Source: Comamonas sp.
Lineage (GTDB): Bacteria; Pseudomonadota; Gammaproteobacteria; Burkholderiales; Burkholderiaceae_C
DNA length: 8,878 bases
Direction: 5' to 3'
NCBI GenBank assembly: GCA_019236485.1
Contig: JAFAIY010000152.1
Span: 1 to 8,878, forward strand
Position numbers and translations under genes: made by a program. The notes below the pieces were generated by a model. The model searched no databases, was not told where the DNA came from, and worked only from the letters and a program-made list of their open reading frames with translations. Shown piece by piece: positions 1-8,878 of this stretch (positions are counted from its first letter, which is position 1; every line of letters starts with the position of its first letter).

Positions 1-417
1 CGGATCGTCGAGGCGCACATAGATGCCGGGCGCGCCGGCCACGCGGTGGCCGGTGACGCCGAAGTGGTCCAGCGTGCGGATCACGGCGTCCTCGAGCCGG
101 TACACATATTCCTTGACGAAATAGCCCAGGCGCTGCAGGTCCAGCAGCGGATAGGCCACGACCTGGCCGGGGCCATGATAGGTGACCTGGCCGCCGCGAT
201 TGGTGGCCACCACGGGGATCTCGCCGGGGCTCAGCAAATGGTCGCTTTTGCCGGCCAGCCCCTGTGTGAAGTGCGGTGAGTGCTCGCAAACCCAGAGCTC
301 GTCGCGGGTTCCCGCATCGCGGGTGCGCGTGAACTCCTGCATGGCGACTACCGTGGCTTCGTAGCCGGTGCGGCCCAGGATGCGCAGATCCATGGGCGCG
401 GCCAGGGCTGAGCTCAC
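1..417 (-). CDS. lipB: Octanoyl-[ACP]:protein N-octanoyltransferase LipB, C-terminus cut off by the window edge
   Basis: LipB moves the octanoyl group from octanoyl-ACP to a lysine of lipoyl domains (E2 subunits, GcvH) in the cytoplasm, the first step of endogenous lipoate synthesis. The visible 139 residues hold the family signature [12 protein letters not shown] at about 74-85, followed by YPLLDL (89-94), and later GAPGIYV (128-134). The reading frame runs off base 1. About 80-90 residues of the usual 210-230 are missing, including the catalytic Lys and Cys, so activity cannot be judged from the window. The start is ambiguous. A GTG at 417-415 overlaps the ybeD stop as GTGA and has AAGGTGGT three bases upstream. 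The in-frame ATG at 393-391 (MDLRILGRT) is eight codons later and has no clear ribosome binding site. I prefer GTG because of the overlap and ribosome site, but ATG is possible. It is co-oriented with ybeD, as in E. coli. Family identity is near certain. Confidence 0.93.
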   Translation of the reverse strand, partial: MSSALAAPMDLRILGRTGYEATVVAMQEFTRTRDAGTRDELWVCEHSPHFTQGLAGKSDHLLSPGEIPVVATNRGGQVTYHGPGQVVAYPLLDLQRLGYFVKEYVYRLEDAVIRTLDHFGVTGHRVAGAPGIYVRLDDP

Positions 418-734
418 AGCACCACCTTGACCAGCGGGTGCGAGGTCAGGGCGCGGTAGGTGTCGTCCAGCTGTTCGCGGCTGGTGGCGGTGATGGTGAT
501 GGTCACGCCCAGGTATTTGCCGCCCGAGCTGGGGCGCAGCTCGATGGTGGTGGCATCGAAATGGGGGTCGAACTTCTCGGCGATCTTGGTAATCTCGTGC
601 ACCAGATGCTCGTCCTTGAGGCCCATGACCTTGATCGGGAACTGGCTCGGGTACTCGATCAGCGAGTCCTTGCGCGGATCTTCCGCGGACCCGTTCTCAT
701 TGGCGGAGGAGGTGCTGGGTGTGGAGTCGTTCAT
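414..734 (-). CDS. ybeD: YbeD family protein (DUF493, ACT-like fold)
   Basis: This 106-residue protein belongs to the DUF493/YbeD family, small cytoplasmic proteins with a beta-alpha-beta-beta-alpha-beta ACT-like fold. A biochemical role is not established, but the gene commonly sits next to lipB. The conserved part starts near residue 27: [13 protein letters not shown] (27-38), a helix around 41-55 ([15 protein letters not shown]), the strand region [13 protein letters not shown] (71-83), the helix [16 protein letters not shown] (85-100) and the final strand VKVVL. The first 26 residues are Ser/Asn/Asp-rich and probably disordered, making the protein longer than the 87-residue E. coli YbeD. 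The ATG at 734 was chosen over a longer open frame reaching 929 because family homology begins after it and the upstream part reads like non-coding sequence. GGGA seven bases before the ATG is a weak ribosome site. Its stop overlaps the proposed lipB GTG start, suggesting translational coupling. Confidence 0.92.
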   Translation of the reverse strand: MNDSTPSTSSANENGSAEDPRKDSLIEYPSQFPIKVMGLKDEHLVHEITKIAEKFDPHFDATTIELRPSSGGKYLGVTITITATSREQLDDTYRALTSHPLVKVVL

Positions 735-763
735 GGTGATATCCCGTTGCTGGCTTGTAATCC

Positions 764-788
764 GAAGCGCTCCTGCTTCAGGAGTGCT
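764..788. repeat. Nested, mutually exclusive inverted repeats in the ybeD leader
   Basis: Bases 766-775 (AGCGCTCCTG) and 779-788 (CAGGAGTGCT) form a 10-base-pair stem with a 3-base loop, with one G-U pair when read on the plus strand. On the minus strand, the sense of the ybeD leader, the same stem has one A-C mismatch. A second pairing, GAAGC (764-768) with GCTTC (775-779), uses overlapping bases, so both cannot form at once. The element lies about 30 bases upstream of the ybeD ATG. I do not recognise it as a known riboswitch or operator. Confidence 0.5.
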
Positions 789-1021
789 GCTATGGCAAAG
801 ATTGTGCGCCACGCCCGTGTGGCACGCGCGCGTAGGCCTTAATCCGTGCGGGCAGGCCATGCCCGAGGGGCTCAAAGTCCCCTGGGGGTGGCGGGCAATT
901 CCGGGCTTTCCGTCATTCGACTGAGGCACACTTGCGCCGCGCCGAAGCCCGGGCCGGCGATTGTTGGCCTGCAGCGACAGCCGCGCAATTTGTTCAAAGA
1001 CCTTTTGCTCATGACGGTATC

Positions 1022-1048
1022 AACCCCTATCGATCGTCGGGGGTTTTT
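1022..1048 (+). repeat. Inverted repeat followed by a T-run, beside the atp promoter
   Basis: AACCCC (1022-1027) and GGGGTT (1040-1045) are inverted, with a 12-base spacer that contains the palindromes ATCGAT and CGATCG. The right arm runs into TTTTT, giving the outline of a weak plus-strand intrinsic terminator. It ends four bases before the -10 box, so it covers the place of a -35 element. It could be a relic terminator, an operator, or chance. Confidence 0.4.
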
Positions 1049-1057
1049 ACTTATAAT
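1029..1057 (+). promoter_or_regulatory. Probable sigma70-type promoter of the atp operon
   Basis: A perfect TATAAT occurs at 1052-1057, the only consensus -10 in the divergent region on the plus strand. No good -35 box sits 16-18 bases upstream; the best candidate, TCGATC (1030-1035), matches TTGACA at three of six positions. There is also no TG extension before the -10. Transcription would start near 1064 and leave a leader of about 50 bases before the atpI ATG. The poor -35 suggests either an activator or another weak contact; this part is inference. Confidence 0.6.
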
Positions 1058-1112
1058 CGGAGGCTTTGTAAAAAAGTCTTGCTCGGTTCTGGTCAGTGGT
1101 GCGAAAGAAAAC

Positions 1113-1583
1113 ATGACGAAGATGCCCGCTGATTACCAGGATGAGGACGAAGTTGAAGACTTCAAGCCCCTGACGGCACAAGAAGCCTCGGCATGGCGTG
1201 CGCGCTTTCCGCAGGTTTCGGTCTGGCGCATGGTTGCGGTCCAGGCAGTCGTCGGAGTCATCGTGGCCTTGCTGGCCTGGCTGGTGACGGGGCGTGCGGC
1301 GGCCGGATGGTCGGCGGGCTATGGAGCTTTGTCGGTGGTACTGCCGGCGGCTTTGTTTGCAAGAGGTGTGGTGCGTCAGCGGCCGGGAGGTGCCGGGGCG
1401 GCCATGGCAGGAATTTTCGGTTGGGAACTGGTCAAGCTGGTGCTGTGCATCGCCATGTTGGCGGCTGCGCCCAAGCTGGTGCCCAATCTGAGCTGGCTGG
1501 CTTTGCTGGTCGGCCTGATAGTCGTAATGAAAACGTATTGGATTGCGCTTCTGGTGCGGTCCGGTGTCCAAAAAACCGATTGA
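1113..1583 (+). CDS. atpI: ATP synthase accessory protein AtpI (ATP synthase protein I)
   Basis: AtpI is a small inner-membrane protein encoded first in many atp operons. It is implicated in c-ring assembly and is not part of the final enzyme. The product is 156 residues. Four hydrophobic segments lie at about 36-60, 62-88, 94-120 and 127-149, with the family-like stretch GYGALSVVLPAALFARG at 69-85. The N-terminus before the first segment is strongly acidic (D7 to F17 contains seven Asp/Glu) and longer than in E. coli AtpI (about 126 residues). ATG at 1113 is preferred. An in-frame ATG at 1122 would drop three residues. The frame remains open far upstream to 846, but that part is non-coding and crosses the promoter. 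The ribosome site (GAAAG) is weak. The atpB start follows 19 bases after the stop. Identity rests on position, size and topology because the family is poorly conserved. Confidence 0.9.
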   Translation: MTKMPADYQDEDEVEDFKPLTAQEASAWRARFPQVSVWRMVAVQAVVGVIVALLAWLVTGRAAAGWSAGYGALSVVLPAALFARGVVRQRPGGAGAAMAGIFGWELVKLVLCIAMLAAAPKLVPNLSWLALLVGLIVVMKTYWIALLVRSGVQKTD

Positions 1584-1590
1584 TATTTGA

Positions 1591-2763
<1,173 letters not shown>

Positions 2764-2798
2764 GCTCCGTTCAACGCCCTAAATAGAAAGGTGTTGCC

Positions 2799-3269
2799 GT
2801 GAGTATCAACGCGACCCTGTTCGTTCAGCTCGGTGTTTTCCTGGTCTTGGCGCTGTTCACGATGAAGTTCGTGTGGCCCCCGATCGCGAAGGCACTGGAT
2901 GAGCGAGCCCAGAAAATCGCCGATGGCCTCGCTGCTGCCGACAAGGCCAAGACCGAACTGACCGCTGTCAACAAGCGCGTCGAACAGGAATTGGCCCAGA
3001 CGCGCAACGAAACAGCTTCGCGGCTTGCGGACGCCGAACGCCGCGCCCAGGCCATCATCGAAGAGGCCAAAGCCCGCGCGACAGAAGAAGGCAACAAGAT
3101 TGTTGCTGCTGCCCGCGCCGAAGCCGAGCAGCAAGCCGTTGCCGCCCGTGAAGCCCTGCGCGAGCAAGTGGCTGCACTGGCTGTCAAGGGTGCCGAGCAG
3201 ATCCTGAAGAAGGAAGTCAATGCTGGCGTCCACGCTGATCTGCTGAACCGCCTCAAGACAGAGCTGTAA
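2799..3269 (+). CDS. atpF: F1Fo ATP synthase subunit b (peripheral stalk)
   Basis: Subunit b dimerises and links subunit a in the membrane to delta and F1 as the stator. The product is 156 residues, the same as E. coli b. One membrane helix lies at about 5-27 ([20 protein letters not shown]) and ends at WPPI. It is followed by a long charged, Ala/Glu/Lys-rich helix expected to form the right-handed coiled coil (about 30-145), with the delta-contact region [17 protein letters not shown] (124-140). Translation starts at GTG (2799), with AAAGGT about six bases before it; no in-frame ATG lies nearby. It follows atpE after 35 bases and precedes atpH by 11. Confidence 0.97.
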   Translation: MSINATLFVQLGVFLVLALFTMKFVWPPIAKALDERAQKIADGLAAADKAKTELTAVNKRVEQELAQTRNETASRLADAERRAQAIIEEAKARATEEGNKIVAAARAEAEQQAVAAREALREQVAALAVKGAEQILKKEVNAGVHADLLNRLKTEL

Positions 3270-3280
3270 GGAAAGCAAAA

Positions 3281-3820
3281 ATGGCAGAACTCGCCACCAT
3301 TGCCCGCCCTTACGCCGAAGCATTGTTCAAAGCCTGCGCCGACAAGGGCGCAGATTTGAGCAGCACTGTCGCTTGGGTGGAGGAATTGGCGGCGATTGCC
3401 GCCAATCCGCAATTGCGCCAACTGGCCGACAACCCGAATGTGAGCGGCACCCAGGTGTTCGATCTCATCACGGGTGTGGTCAAGTCGGCATTGCCCGAGT
3501 CCGCACGCAACTTTCTGCGTGTGATTCTCGAAAACGGCCGTCTGGACGCGCTGCCCGAAGTGGCAGCTCAGTTCCGCAGCCTCGTGAACAGCAAGAGCGG
3601 CTCTTCGGATGCCGTGGTGTTCAGCGCTTTCCCCATTGCGGATGCAGCGCTGGCCGAGCTGGGCGCTTCGCTGGAAAAGCGCTTTGGCCGCAAGCTGAAC
3701 CTCACTGTGCAGCAGGATGACTCGCTGATCGGTGGCGTTCGCGTCGTGGTGGGCGACGAGGTGCTCGACACCTCCGTCAAGGCCCGTCTGGAACAAATGA
3801 AAGCGGCCCTCACCGCGTAA
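3281..3820 (+). CDS. atpH: F1Fo ATP synthase subunit delta (OSCP homologue)
   Basis: Delta caps the F1 alpha/beta hexamer and binds the b dimer, completing the stator. The product is 179 residues (E. coli 177). The N-terminal six-helix domain begins with the family pattern [12 protein letters not shown] (7-18). The C-terminal OSCP/delta signature is [20 protein letters not shown] (146-165), followed by a helix ending [17 protein letters not shown] lies five bases before the ATG. It starts 11 bases after atpF. A Ser-rich linker at 104-109 (SKSGSS) separates the domains. Base and codon use is less biased than in atpA, as expected for a single-copy subunit. Confidence 0.97.
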   Translation: MAELATIARPYAEALFKACADKGADLSSTVAWVEELAAIAANPQLRQLADNPNVSGTQVFDLITGVVKSALPESARNFLRVILENGRLDALPEVAAQFRSLVNSKSGSSDAVVFSAFPIADAALAELGASLEKRFGRKLNLTVQQDDSLIGGVRVVVGDEVLDTSVKARLEQMKAALTA

Positions 3821-3867
3821 TGCGCGCTTGAGGTCTCGGCTAACACACAAGAAAGAAGGAAAGAGTC

Positions 3868-5427
3868 ATGCAACTCAATCCCGCAGAAATTTCTGAACTG
3901 ATTAAGAGCCGCATCGAAGGGCTGGCTGCTAGCACTGACGTCCGCAACCAAGGTACCGTGGTTTCGGTGACCGACGGTATCGTGCGCGTGCACGGCCTGT
4001 CGGATGTGATGGCTGGCGAAATGCTGGAGTTCCCCGCCGGTGCCGATGGTCAGCCCACCTTTGGTCTGGCCCTGAACCTGGAGCGCGACTCCGTCGGCGC
4101 CGTGATTCTGGGTGCTTACGAGCACATCGCCGAAGGCAACACCGTCAAGTGCACCGGCCGTATCCTGGAAGTGCCCGTGGGTCCCGAGCTGGTCGGCCGC
4201 GTGGTGAACGCCCTGGGTCAGCCCATCGACGGCAAGGGTCCGATCAACGCCAAGATGACCGACGTGATCGAAAAGGTCGCTCCCGGTGTGATCGCGCGTC
4301 AATCCGTGGACCAGCCTCTGCAGACCGGTATCAAGTCCATCGACTCCATGGTGCCCGTGGGCCGTGGCCAGCGCGAGCTGATCATCGGTGACCGTCAGAC
4401 CGGCAAGACTGCCGTGGCCATCGACGCCATCATCAACCAAAAGGGTCAAGGCGTTACCTGCGTGTACGTGGCGATTGGTCAGAAGGCTTCTTCGATCAAG
4501 AACGTGGTGCGCGCTCTGGAACAAGCCGGCGCGATGGAATACACCATCGTCGTGGCTGCTACCGCCTCCGAATCCGCTGCCATGCAGTACGTGTCGGCCT
4601 ACTCGGGCTGCACGATGGGCGAATACTTCCGCGACCGCGGCGAAGACGCGCTGATCGTTTATGACGATCTGTCCAAGCAGGCCGTGGCCTACCGTCAGGT
4701 TTCGCTGCTGCTGCGCCGTCCTCCCGGACGTGAAGCTTTCCCCGGCGACGTGTTCTATCTCCACAGCCGTCTGCTGGAGCGTGCCGCTCGCGTGAACGCC
4801 GACTACGTCGAAGCCTTCACCAAGGGTGAAGTCAAGGGCAAGACCGGTTCTCTGACCGCTCTGCCTATCATCGAAACTCAAGCTGGCGACGTGTCCGCTT
4901 TCGTTCCCACGAACGTGATTTCGATTACCGACGGCCAGATCTTCCTGGAAACCAGCCTGTTCAACGCTGGCGTGCGTCCCGCTATCAACGCCGGTATCTC
5001 CGTGTCCCGCGTGGGTGGTTCCGCTCAGACCAAGGTGGTGAAGGGCCTGTCCGGCGGTATCCGTACCGACCTGGCTCAGTACCGTGAACTGGCTGCGTTC
5101 GCGCAGTTCGCTTCCGACCTGGACGACGCTACCCGCAAGCAGCTGGACCGCGGCGCCCGTGTGACCGAACTGCTCAAGCAGGCTCAGTACTCGCCCCTGT
5201 CCACCGCTCTGATGGCCGCTTCGCTGTTCGCAGTGAACAAGGGCTTCATGGACGACATCGAAGTCAAGCAAGTGCTGGCCTTCGAAGCCGGCGTGCACCA
5301 GTTCCTGAAGACCAGCCACGGTGCTCTGCTGGATCGCCTGAACGAAAAGCGTGCTTTCGACAAGGAAGGCAAGGACGAAGCTGAACTGACTGCAGCCATT
5401 ACTGCATTCAAGAAGTCCTTCGCTTAA
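3868..5427 (+). CDS. atpA: F1Fo ATP synthase subunit alpha
   Basis: Three alpha subunits alternate with beta in F1 and bind non-catalytic nucleotide. The product is 519 residues (E. coli 513). The N-terminal beta-barrel spans about 25-95. The Walker A motif GDRQTGKT lies at 174-181, with a Walker B-type strand ALIVYDD at 261-267. The alpha signature [14 protein letters not shown] at 371-384 contains the arginine finger R381 (E. coli R376) that completes the catalytic site on beta. The C-terminal helical bundle begins around 395. The ATG at 3868 follows AAGGAAAG and a 47-base gap after atpH. Codon use is strongly biased toward a limited set (CTG, CGT, AAG), matching high expression. Confidence 0.99.
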   Translation: MQLNPAEISELIKSRIEGLAASTDVRNQGTVVSVTDGIVRVHGLSDVMAGEMLEFPAGADGQPTFGLALNLERDSVGAVILGAYEHIAEGNTVKCTGRILEVPVGPELVGRVVNALGQPIDGKGPINAKMTDVIEKVAPGVIARQSVDQPLQTGIKSIDSMVPVGRGQRELIIGDRQTGKTAVAIDAIINQKGQGVTCVYVAIGQKASSIKNVVRALEQAGAMEYTIVVAATASESAAMQYVSAYSGCTMGEYFRDRGEDALIVYDDLSKQAVAYRQVSLLLRRPPGREAFPGDVFYLHSRLLERAARVNADYVEAFTKGEVKGKTGSLTALPIIETQAGDVSAFVPTNVISITDGQIFLETSLFNAGVRPAINAGISVSRVGGSAQTKVVKGLSGGIRTDLAQYRELAAFAQFASDLDDATRKQLDRGARVTELLKQAQYSPLSTALMAASLFAVNKGFMDDIEVKQVLAFEAGVHQFLKTSHGALLDRLNEKRAFDKEGKDEAELTAAITAFKKSFA

Positions 5428-5445
5428 TACCGGCGAGGAGTCATC

Positions 5446-6312
5446 ATGGCAGCAGGTAAGGAAATACGCGGCAAGATCAAATCGGTGGAAAACACCAAGA
5501 AGATCACCAAAGCCATGGAAATGGTGGCCGCATCCAAAATGCGCAAGGCGCAGGACCGGATGCTGGCAGCTCGTCCATACAGCGAAAAAATCCGCAACAT
5601 TGCAGCCCATCTTGGCGAAGCCAACCCTGAATACGTGCATCCGTTCATGCAAGTGAACGATGCCAAGAAGGTCGGCGTCATCGTGGTGACGACCGACAAG
5701 GGTTTGTGCGGCGGCATGAACACCAACGTGTTGCGTATCGTCACCAACAAGTTGCGCGAACTGCAGGATGCGGGCATTGCGACAGATGCAGTGGCCATTG
5801 GCGGCAAGGGACTGGGTTTCCTGAACCGTGTCGGTGCCAAGGTGGTCTCCCACGCTACAGGCCTGGGCGACACCCCTCACCTCGACAAGCTCATCGGGCC
5901 GGTCAAGGTGCTGCTGGACCAATATGCTGAAGGCAAGCTGAGCGCGGTGTACCTCTCGTACACCAAGTTCATCAACACCATGAAGCAGGAGTCGGTGGTG
6001 GAGCAGCTGCTCCCCCTGTCGTCCGAAAAAATGCAAGCCGAGAAGACGGGTGCATCGTGGGAATACATCTACGAGCCGGATGCTCAGAGCGTCATCGACG
6101 ATCTGCTGCTGCGCTACGTCGAATCCCTCGTGTACCAGGCTGTTGCGGAAAACATGGCGTCCGAGCAATCGGCGCGCATGGTGGCCATGAAGGCCGCAAC
6201 CGACAACGCCGGCAACGTCATCAGCGAGTTGAAGCTGGTCTACAACAAGACGCGTCAGGCAGCGATCACGACCGAGTTGTCGGAAATCGTGGCGGGCGCA
6301 GCCGCTGTGTAA
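5446..6312 (+). CDS. atpG: F1Fo ATP synthase subunit gamma (rotor shaft)
   Basis: Gamma is the asymmetric central shaft that couples c-ring rotation to conformational change in beta. The product is 288 residues (E. coli 287). The N-terminal helix shows the conserved [20 protein letters not shown] (5-24) and [11 protein letters not shown] (26-36). The Rossmann-like middle has [17 protein letters not shown] (78-94). The C-terminal coiled-coil partner contains [20 protein letters not shown] (240-259) and ends in the family pattern [14 protein letters not shown]. The ATG at 5446 follows AGGAG at the usual spacing; the sequence around it (AGGAGTCATCATGG) is identical to the atpE start region. It begins 18 bases after atpA. 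Confidence 0.99.
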   Translation: MAAGKEIRGKIKSVENTKKITKAMEMVAASKMRKAQDRMLAARPYSEKIRNIAAHLGEANPEYVHPFMQVNDAKKVGVIVVTTDKGLCGGMNTNVLRIVTNKLRELQDAGIATDAVAIGGKGLGFLNRVGAKVVSHATGLGDTPHLDKLIGPVKVLLDQYAEGKLSAVYLSYTKFINTMKQESVVEQLLPLSSEKMQAEKTGASWEYIYEPDAQSVIDDLLLRYVESLVYQAVAENMASEQSARMVAMKAATDNAGNVISELKLVYNKTRQAAITTELSEIVAGAAAV

Positions 6313-6322
6313 ACGGCTTTAA

Positions 6323-7756
<1,434 letters not shown>

Positions 7757-7760
7757 CTGG

Positions 7761-7851
7761 CCCACACCCCTTGAGCGACTTTGTCGCTTCCCCCTCTCTT
7801 TCAGGAGGGGGACGACACCGTCGCTTCGGGGCGGCCCTTGCTCGGTGTCTC
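7761..7851 (+). repeat. Structured interspersed repeat between atpD and atpC (Comamonadaceae type)
   Basis: About 90 bases of this gap fold into a series of hairpins. AGCGAC (7774-7779) pairs with GTCGCT (7783-7788). TCCCCCTC (7789-7796) pairs with GAGGGGGA (7805-7812). GACACCG (7814-7820) pairs with CGGTGTC (7843-7849). GTCGCTTC occurs twice, at 7783 and 7820. The overall pattern (CCCCTTGAGCG, a C-run/G-run hairpin, GGGGCGGCCCTTG, then GGTGTCTCTG) resembles a short intergenic repeat I recall from many Comamonas and Acidovorax genomes. That recollection was not checked by search. It is not a classical terminator because no T-run follows the stems. It may affect mRNA processing or atpC level. 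Element boundaries are approximate. Confidence 0.65.
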
Positions 7852-7907
7852 TGAGTTGGGTCGTGTGAGTTTTAGGAACTAGCCTCAACCTTTTCCAAGG
7901 AGCAAAG

Positions 7908-8324
7908 ATGAACACCATCCACGTTGATGTGGTCAGTGCCGAAGAGTCCATCTTCTCCGGTGAAGCGCGCTTTGTCGCCTTGCCCGGTGAAGCGGGCGAG
8001 TTGGGCATTTATCCCCGCCACACACCGCTGATCACCCGCATCAAGCCGGGTTCGGTGCGCATCGAAATGCCCGACGGCAGCGAAGAGTTCGTCTTCGTGG
8101 CCGGCGGCATTTTGGAAGTGCAACCCCACTGCGTGACCGTGCTGTCCGACACCGCCATCCGCGGCAAGGATCTGGACGAGCAAAAGGCCAATGAGGCCAA
8201 GCACGCGGCCGAAGAAGCCTTGAAGAACGCCAAGAGCGAGCTGGACATTGCGCGCGCGCAGTCCGAGCTGGCCGTCATGGCGGCCCAGATTGCCGCTCTG
8301 CGCAAGTTTCGCCAGAAGCGTTGA
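7908..8324 (+). CDS. atpC: F1Fo ATP synthase subunit epsilon
   Basis: Epsilon joins gamma at the base of the rotor and can inhibit ATP hydrolysis through its C-terminal helices. The product is 138 residues (E. coli 139). The N-terminal beta-sandwich (about 1-85) has the family patterns [20 protein letters not shown] (24-43) and [11 protein letters not shown] (63-73). The helical hairpin spans about 88-138 and is Ala/Glu/Lys-rich. The ATG at 7908 is preceded by AAGGAG six bases upstream, the best ribosome site in the operon. This may offset separation from atpD by the structured 151-base gap. It is the last gene of the operon, followed by a strong terminator. Confidence 0.98.
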   Translation: MNTIHVDVVSAEESIFSGEARFVALPGEAGELGIYPRHTPLITRIKPGSVRIEMPDGSEEFVFVAGGILEVQPHCVTVLSDTAIRGKDLDEQKANEAKHAAEEALKNAKSELDIARAQSELAVMAAQIAALRKFRQKR

Positions 8325-8338
8325 TCTTCCGCTGCGCA

Positions 8339-8354
8339 GCGCCCATGCGGGCGC
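8339..8354. repeat. Small GC-rich hairpin downstream of atpC
   Basis: GCGCCC (8339-8344) and GGGCGC (8349-8354) form a perfect 6-base stem with an ATGC loop, just after a 10-base palindrome GCTGCGCAGC (8331-8340). No T-run follows. It may stabilise the end of the atp transcript ahead of the true terminator. Confidence 0.4.
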
Positions 8355-8363
8355 CTGCAGTGA

Positions 8364-8395
8364 AAAAAGCCACCGGATCGCTCCGGTGGCTTTTT
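8364..8395 (+). terminator. Intrinsic terminator of the atp operon (probably bidirectional)
   Basis: AAAAAGCCACCGGA (8364-8377) pairs perfectly with TCCGGTGGCTTTTT (8382-8395) around a TCGC loop, a 14-base-pair stem whose 3' side ends in five T residues. The A-run on the other side gives a matching U-tract on the minus strand, so it could also stop read-through from the convergent lipoprotein gene. It lies 40 bases after the atpC stop. Confidence 0.93.
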
Positions 8396-8425
8396 GCTTT
8401 GTGGCCGGCATCAGGCGCAGATGGC

Positions 8426-8455
8426 AAAAAGGCTTGGGCGTCGGCCCAAGCCTTT
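8426..8455 (-). terminator. Intrinsic terminator of the lipoprotein gene
   Basis: AAAGGCTTGGGC (8428-8439) pairs with GCCCAAGCCTTT (8444-8455) around a 4-base loop, a perfect 12-base-pair stem. On the minus strand the stem is followed by TTTTTGCC, so it is oriented to end the transcript of the gene at 8475-8744, about 20 bases after its stop. Confidence 0.88.
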
Positions 8456-8474
8456 GGTCTGCTCAAGCCGCGGC

Positions 8475-8744
8475 TCAGTTGTTGCAGGCGGCCTGATAGG
8501 CGTAGATCACGGAGTTGTCCTTGGGGTCCACATGGCGGGACTTGCGGATCACGGCCTTGCTGGGGTCGTCGCACATGGCACGCGCCTGGGCTTCGCACTT
8601 CTTGGGATCATCGACCTTGAGCTTGCAGCTCAGCACATAGTCGTATTCGTCGGGCGTTTCGGCGCCCTTGGGCAGGATGGACGAGCAGGCACTCAGCGCC
8701 AGGGCCGAGCTGATGATGGCAAGAGAGAGCAAAGATTTCTTCAT
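8475..8744 (-). CDS. Small Cys-containing lipoprotein of unknown function
   Basis: This gene encodes 89 residues with a clear type II (lipoprotein) signal: basic MKK, hydrophobic stretch 5-17, and lipobox LSAC with the lipidated cysteine at position 20. The residue after it is Ser, not Asp, which favours sorting to the outer membrane by the general rule known for enterobacteria. The mature part of 70 residues is hydrophilic and carries four more cysteines (40, 50, 58 and 87), enough for two disulfides in the periplasm. I do not recognise a family or function. The ATG at 8744 was chosen because it begins a perfect signal peptide; the ribosome site is weak (AAAGAAAG about 13 bases upstream). 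The gene stands alone, convergent with the atp operon, with its own terminator. No clear promoter was found in the 134 bases upstream (8745-8878), which otherwise contain nothing I can name. Confidence 0.85.
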   Translation of the reverse strand: MKKSLLSLAIISSALALSACSSILPKGAETPDEYDYVLSCKLKVDDPKKCEAQARAMCDDPSKAVIRKSRHVDPKDNSVIYAYQAACNN

Positions 8745-8878
8745 GCTGTGGTGCTTTCTTTGGAAAATACGGCTGTCTCGAAACTAACACAGTCACCGGC
8801 GGCAAGCGGGCTGGCGGCGCAGGACTGGCCGCTATTTTTGCAATCATCCAACAGCTTTGCTGCACATCGCCGCCTGGC

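Larger units (their letters stand above)
735..1112. other. Divergent intergenic region between ybeD and atpI
   Basis: This 378-base stretch contains no gene I can support. The open frames that cross it are extensions or shadows of ybeD and atpI. It must hold the promoter for the minus-strand ybeD-lipB unit and the one for the plus-strand atp operon. Visible contents are a nested hairpin at 764-788, a smaller inverted repeat (CGGGCA, 5-base loop, TGCCCG) at 849-865, a terminator-like inverted repeat at 1022-1048 and a consensus -10 box at 1052-1057. I could not find a convincing ybeD promoter. The minus strand reads TATAAG over 1055-1050, so bidirectional use of the AT-rich patch is possible but weakly supported. 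Confidence 0.7.

Noticed and set aside
735..929. Longer ybeD start at 929
   Set aside because: The added 65 residues are low-complexity and Pro/Arg/His-rich, homology to DUF493 begins after the ATG at 734, and the hairpin at 764-788 would be inside the gene.
1059..1071. GGAGG followed by TTG TAA, a possible leader start-stop
   Set aside because: It would lie at or before the predicted transcription start, and a start directly followed by a stop is better explained by chance.
846..1112. N-terminal extension of atpI by 89 codons
   Set aside because: The frame is open by chance in GC-rich sequence. It would cross the consensus -10 box and the inverted repeat, and the AtpI-like part begins after 1113.
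3568..6168. Very long minus-strand open frame (866 codons) opposite atpH, atpA and atpG
   Set aside because: It lies antisense to three certain genes. Its His/Gln/Val-rich composition is what the reverse complement of strongly biased high-GC codons gives, and it shows no domain or start context.
8608..8865. Minus-strand open frame of 85 codons overlapping the lipoprotein gene
   Set aside because: It is out of frame with a clear lipoprotein signal peptide and shows no protein features of its own.

Overview
The window is a conserved housekeeping locus from a high-GC betaproteobacterium. It is most likely a member of the Comamonadaceae, close to Comamonas, Delftia or Acidovorax. This rests on the protein sequences, the gene order, and an intergenic repeat of a type I recall from that family; the genus was not verified by any search. 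Layout: lipB (cut by the left edge) and ybeD lie on the minus strand from 1 to 734. A 378-base non-coding divergent region follows (735-1112). Then comes a complete F1Fo ATP synthase operon on the plus strand, atpI-atpB-atpE-atpF-atpH-atpA-atpG-atpD-atpC (1113-8324). Two strong intrinsic terminator hairpins (about 8364-8455) sit between atpC and a convergent minus-strand gene for a small Cys-containing lipoprotein (8475-8744). The last 134 bases hold no gene I can support. The nine atp genes encode the assembly factor AtpI, the membrane Fo sector (a, c, b) and the F1 sector (delta, alpha, gamma, beta, epsilon). All key residues I can check are present: the a-subunit arginine (R215), the c-subunit carboxylate (D60), Walker A motifs in alpha and beta, the alpha arginine finger (R381) and the beta catalytic glutamate (E182). 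The c-subunit ion site looks proton-type rather than sodium-type. Gaps between atp genes are short (11-47 bases), as in one transcription unit. The exception is the 151-base atpD-atpC gap, which carries a structured repeat of about 90 bases. YbeD and LipB form the start of a lipoate-cofactor cluster, with an apparent 4-base stop/start overlap. I see no sign of a new defence, mobile or biosynthetic system. The observations most worth a second look are the structured repeat inside the ATP synthase operon, the alternative hairpins in the ybeD leader, the terminator-like inverted repeat beside the atp promoter, and the unassigned Cys-bearing lipoprotein.
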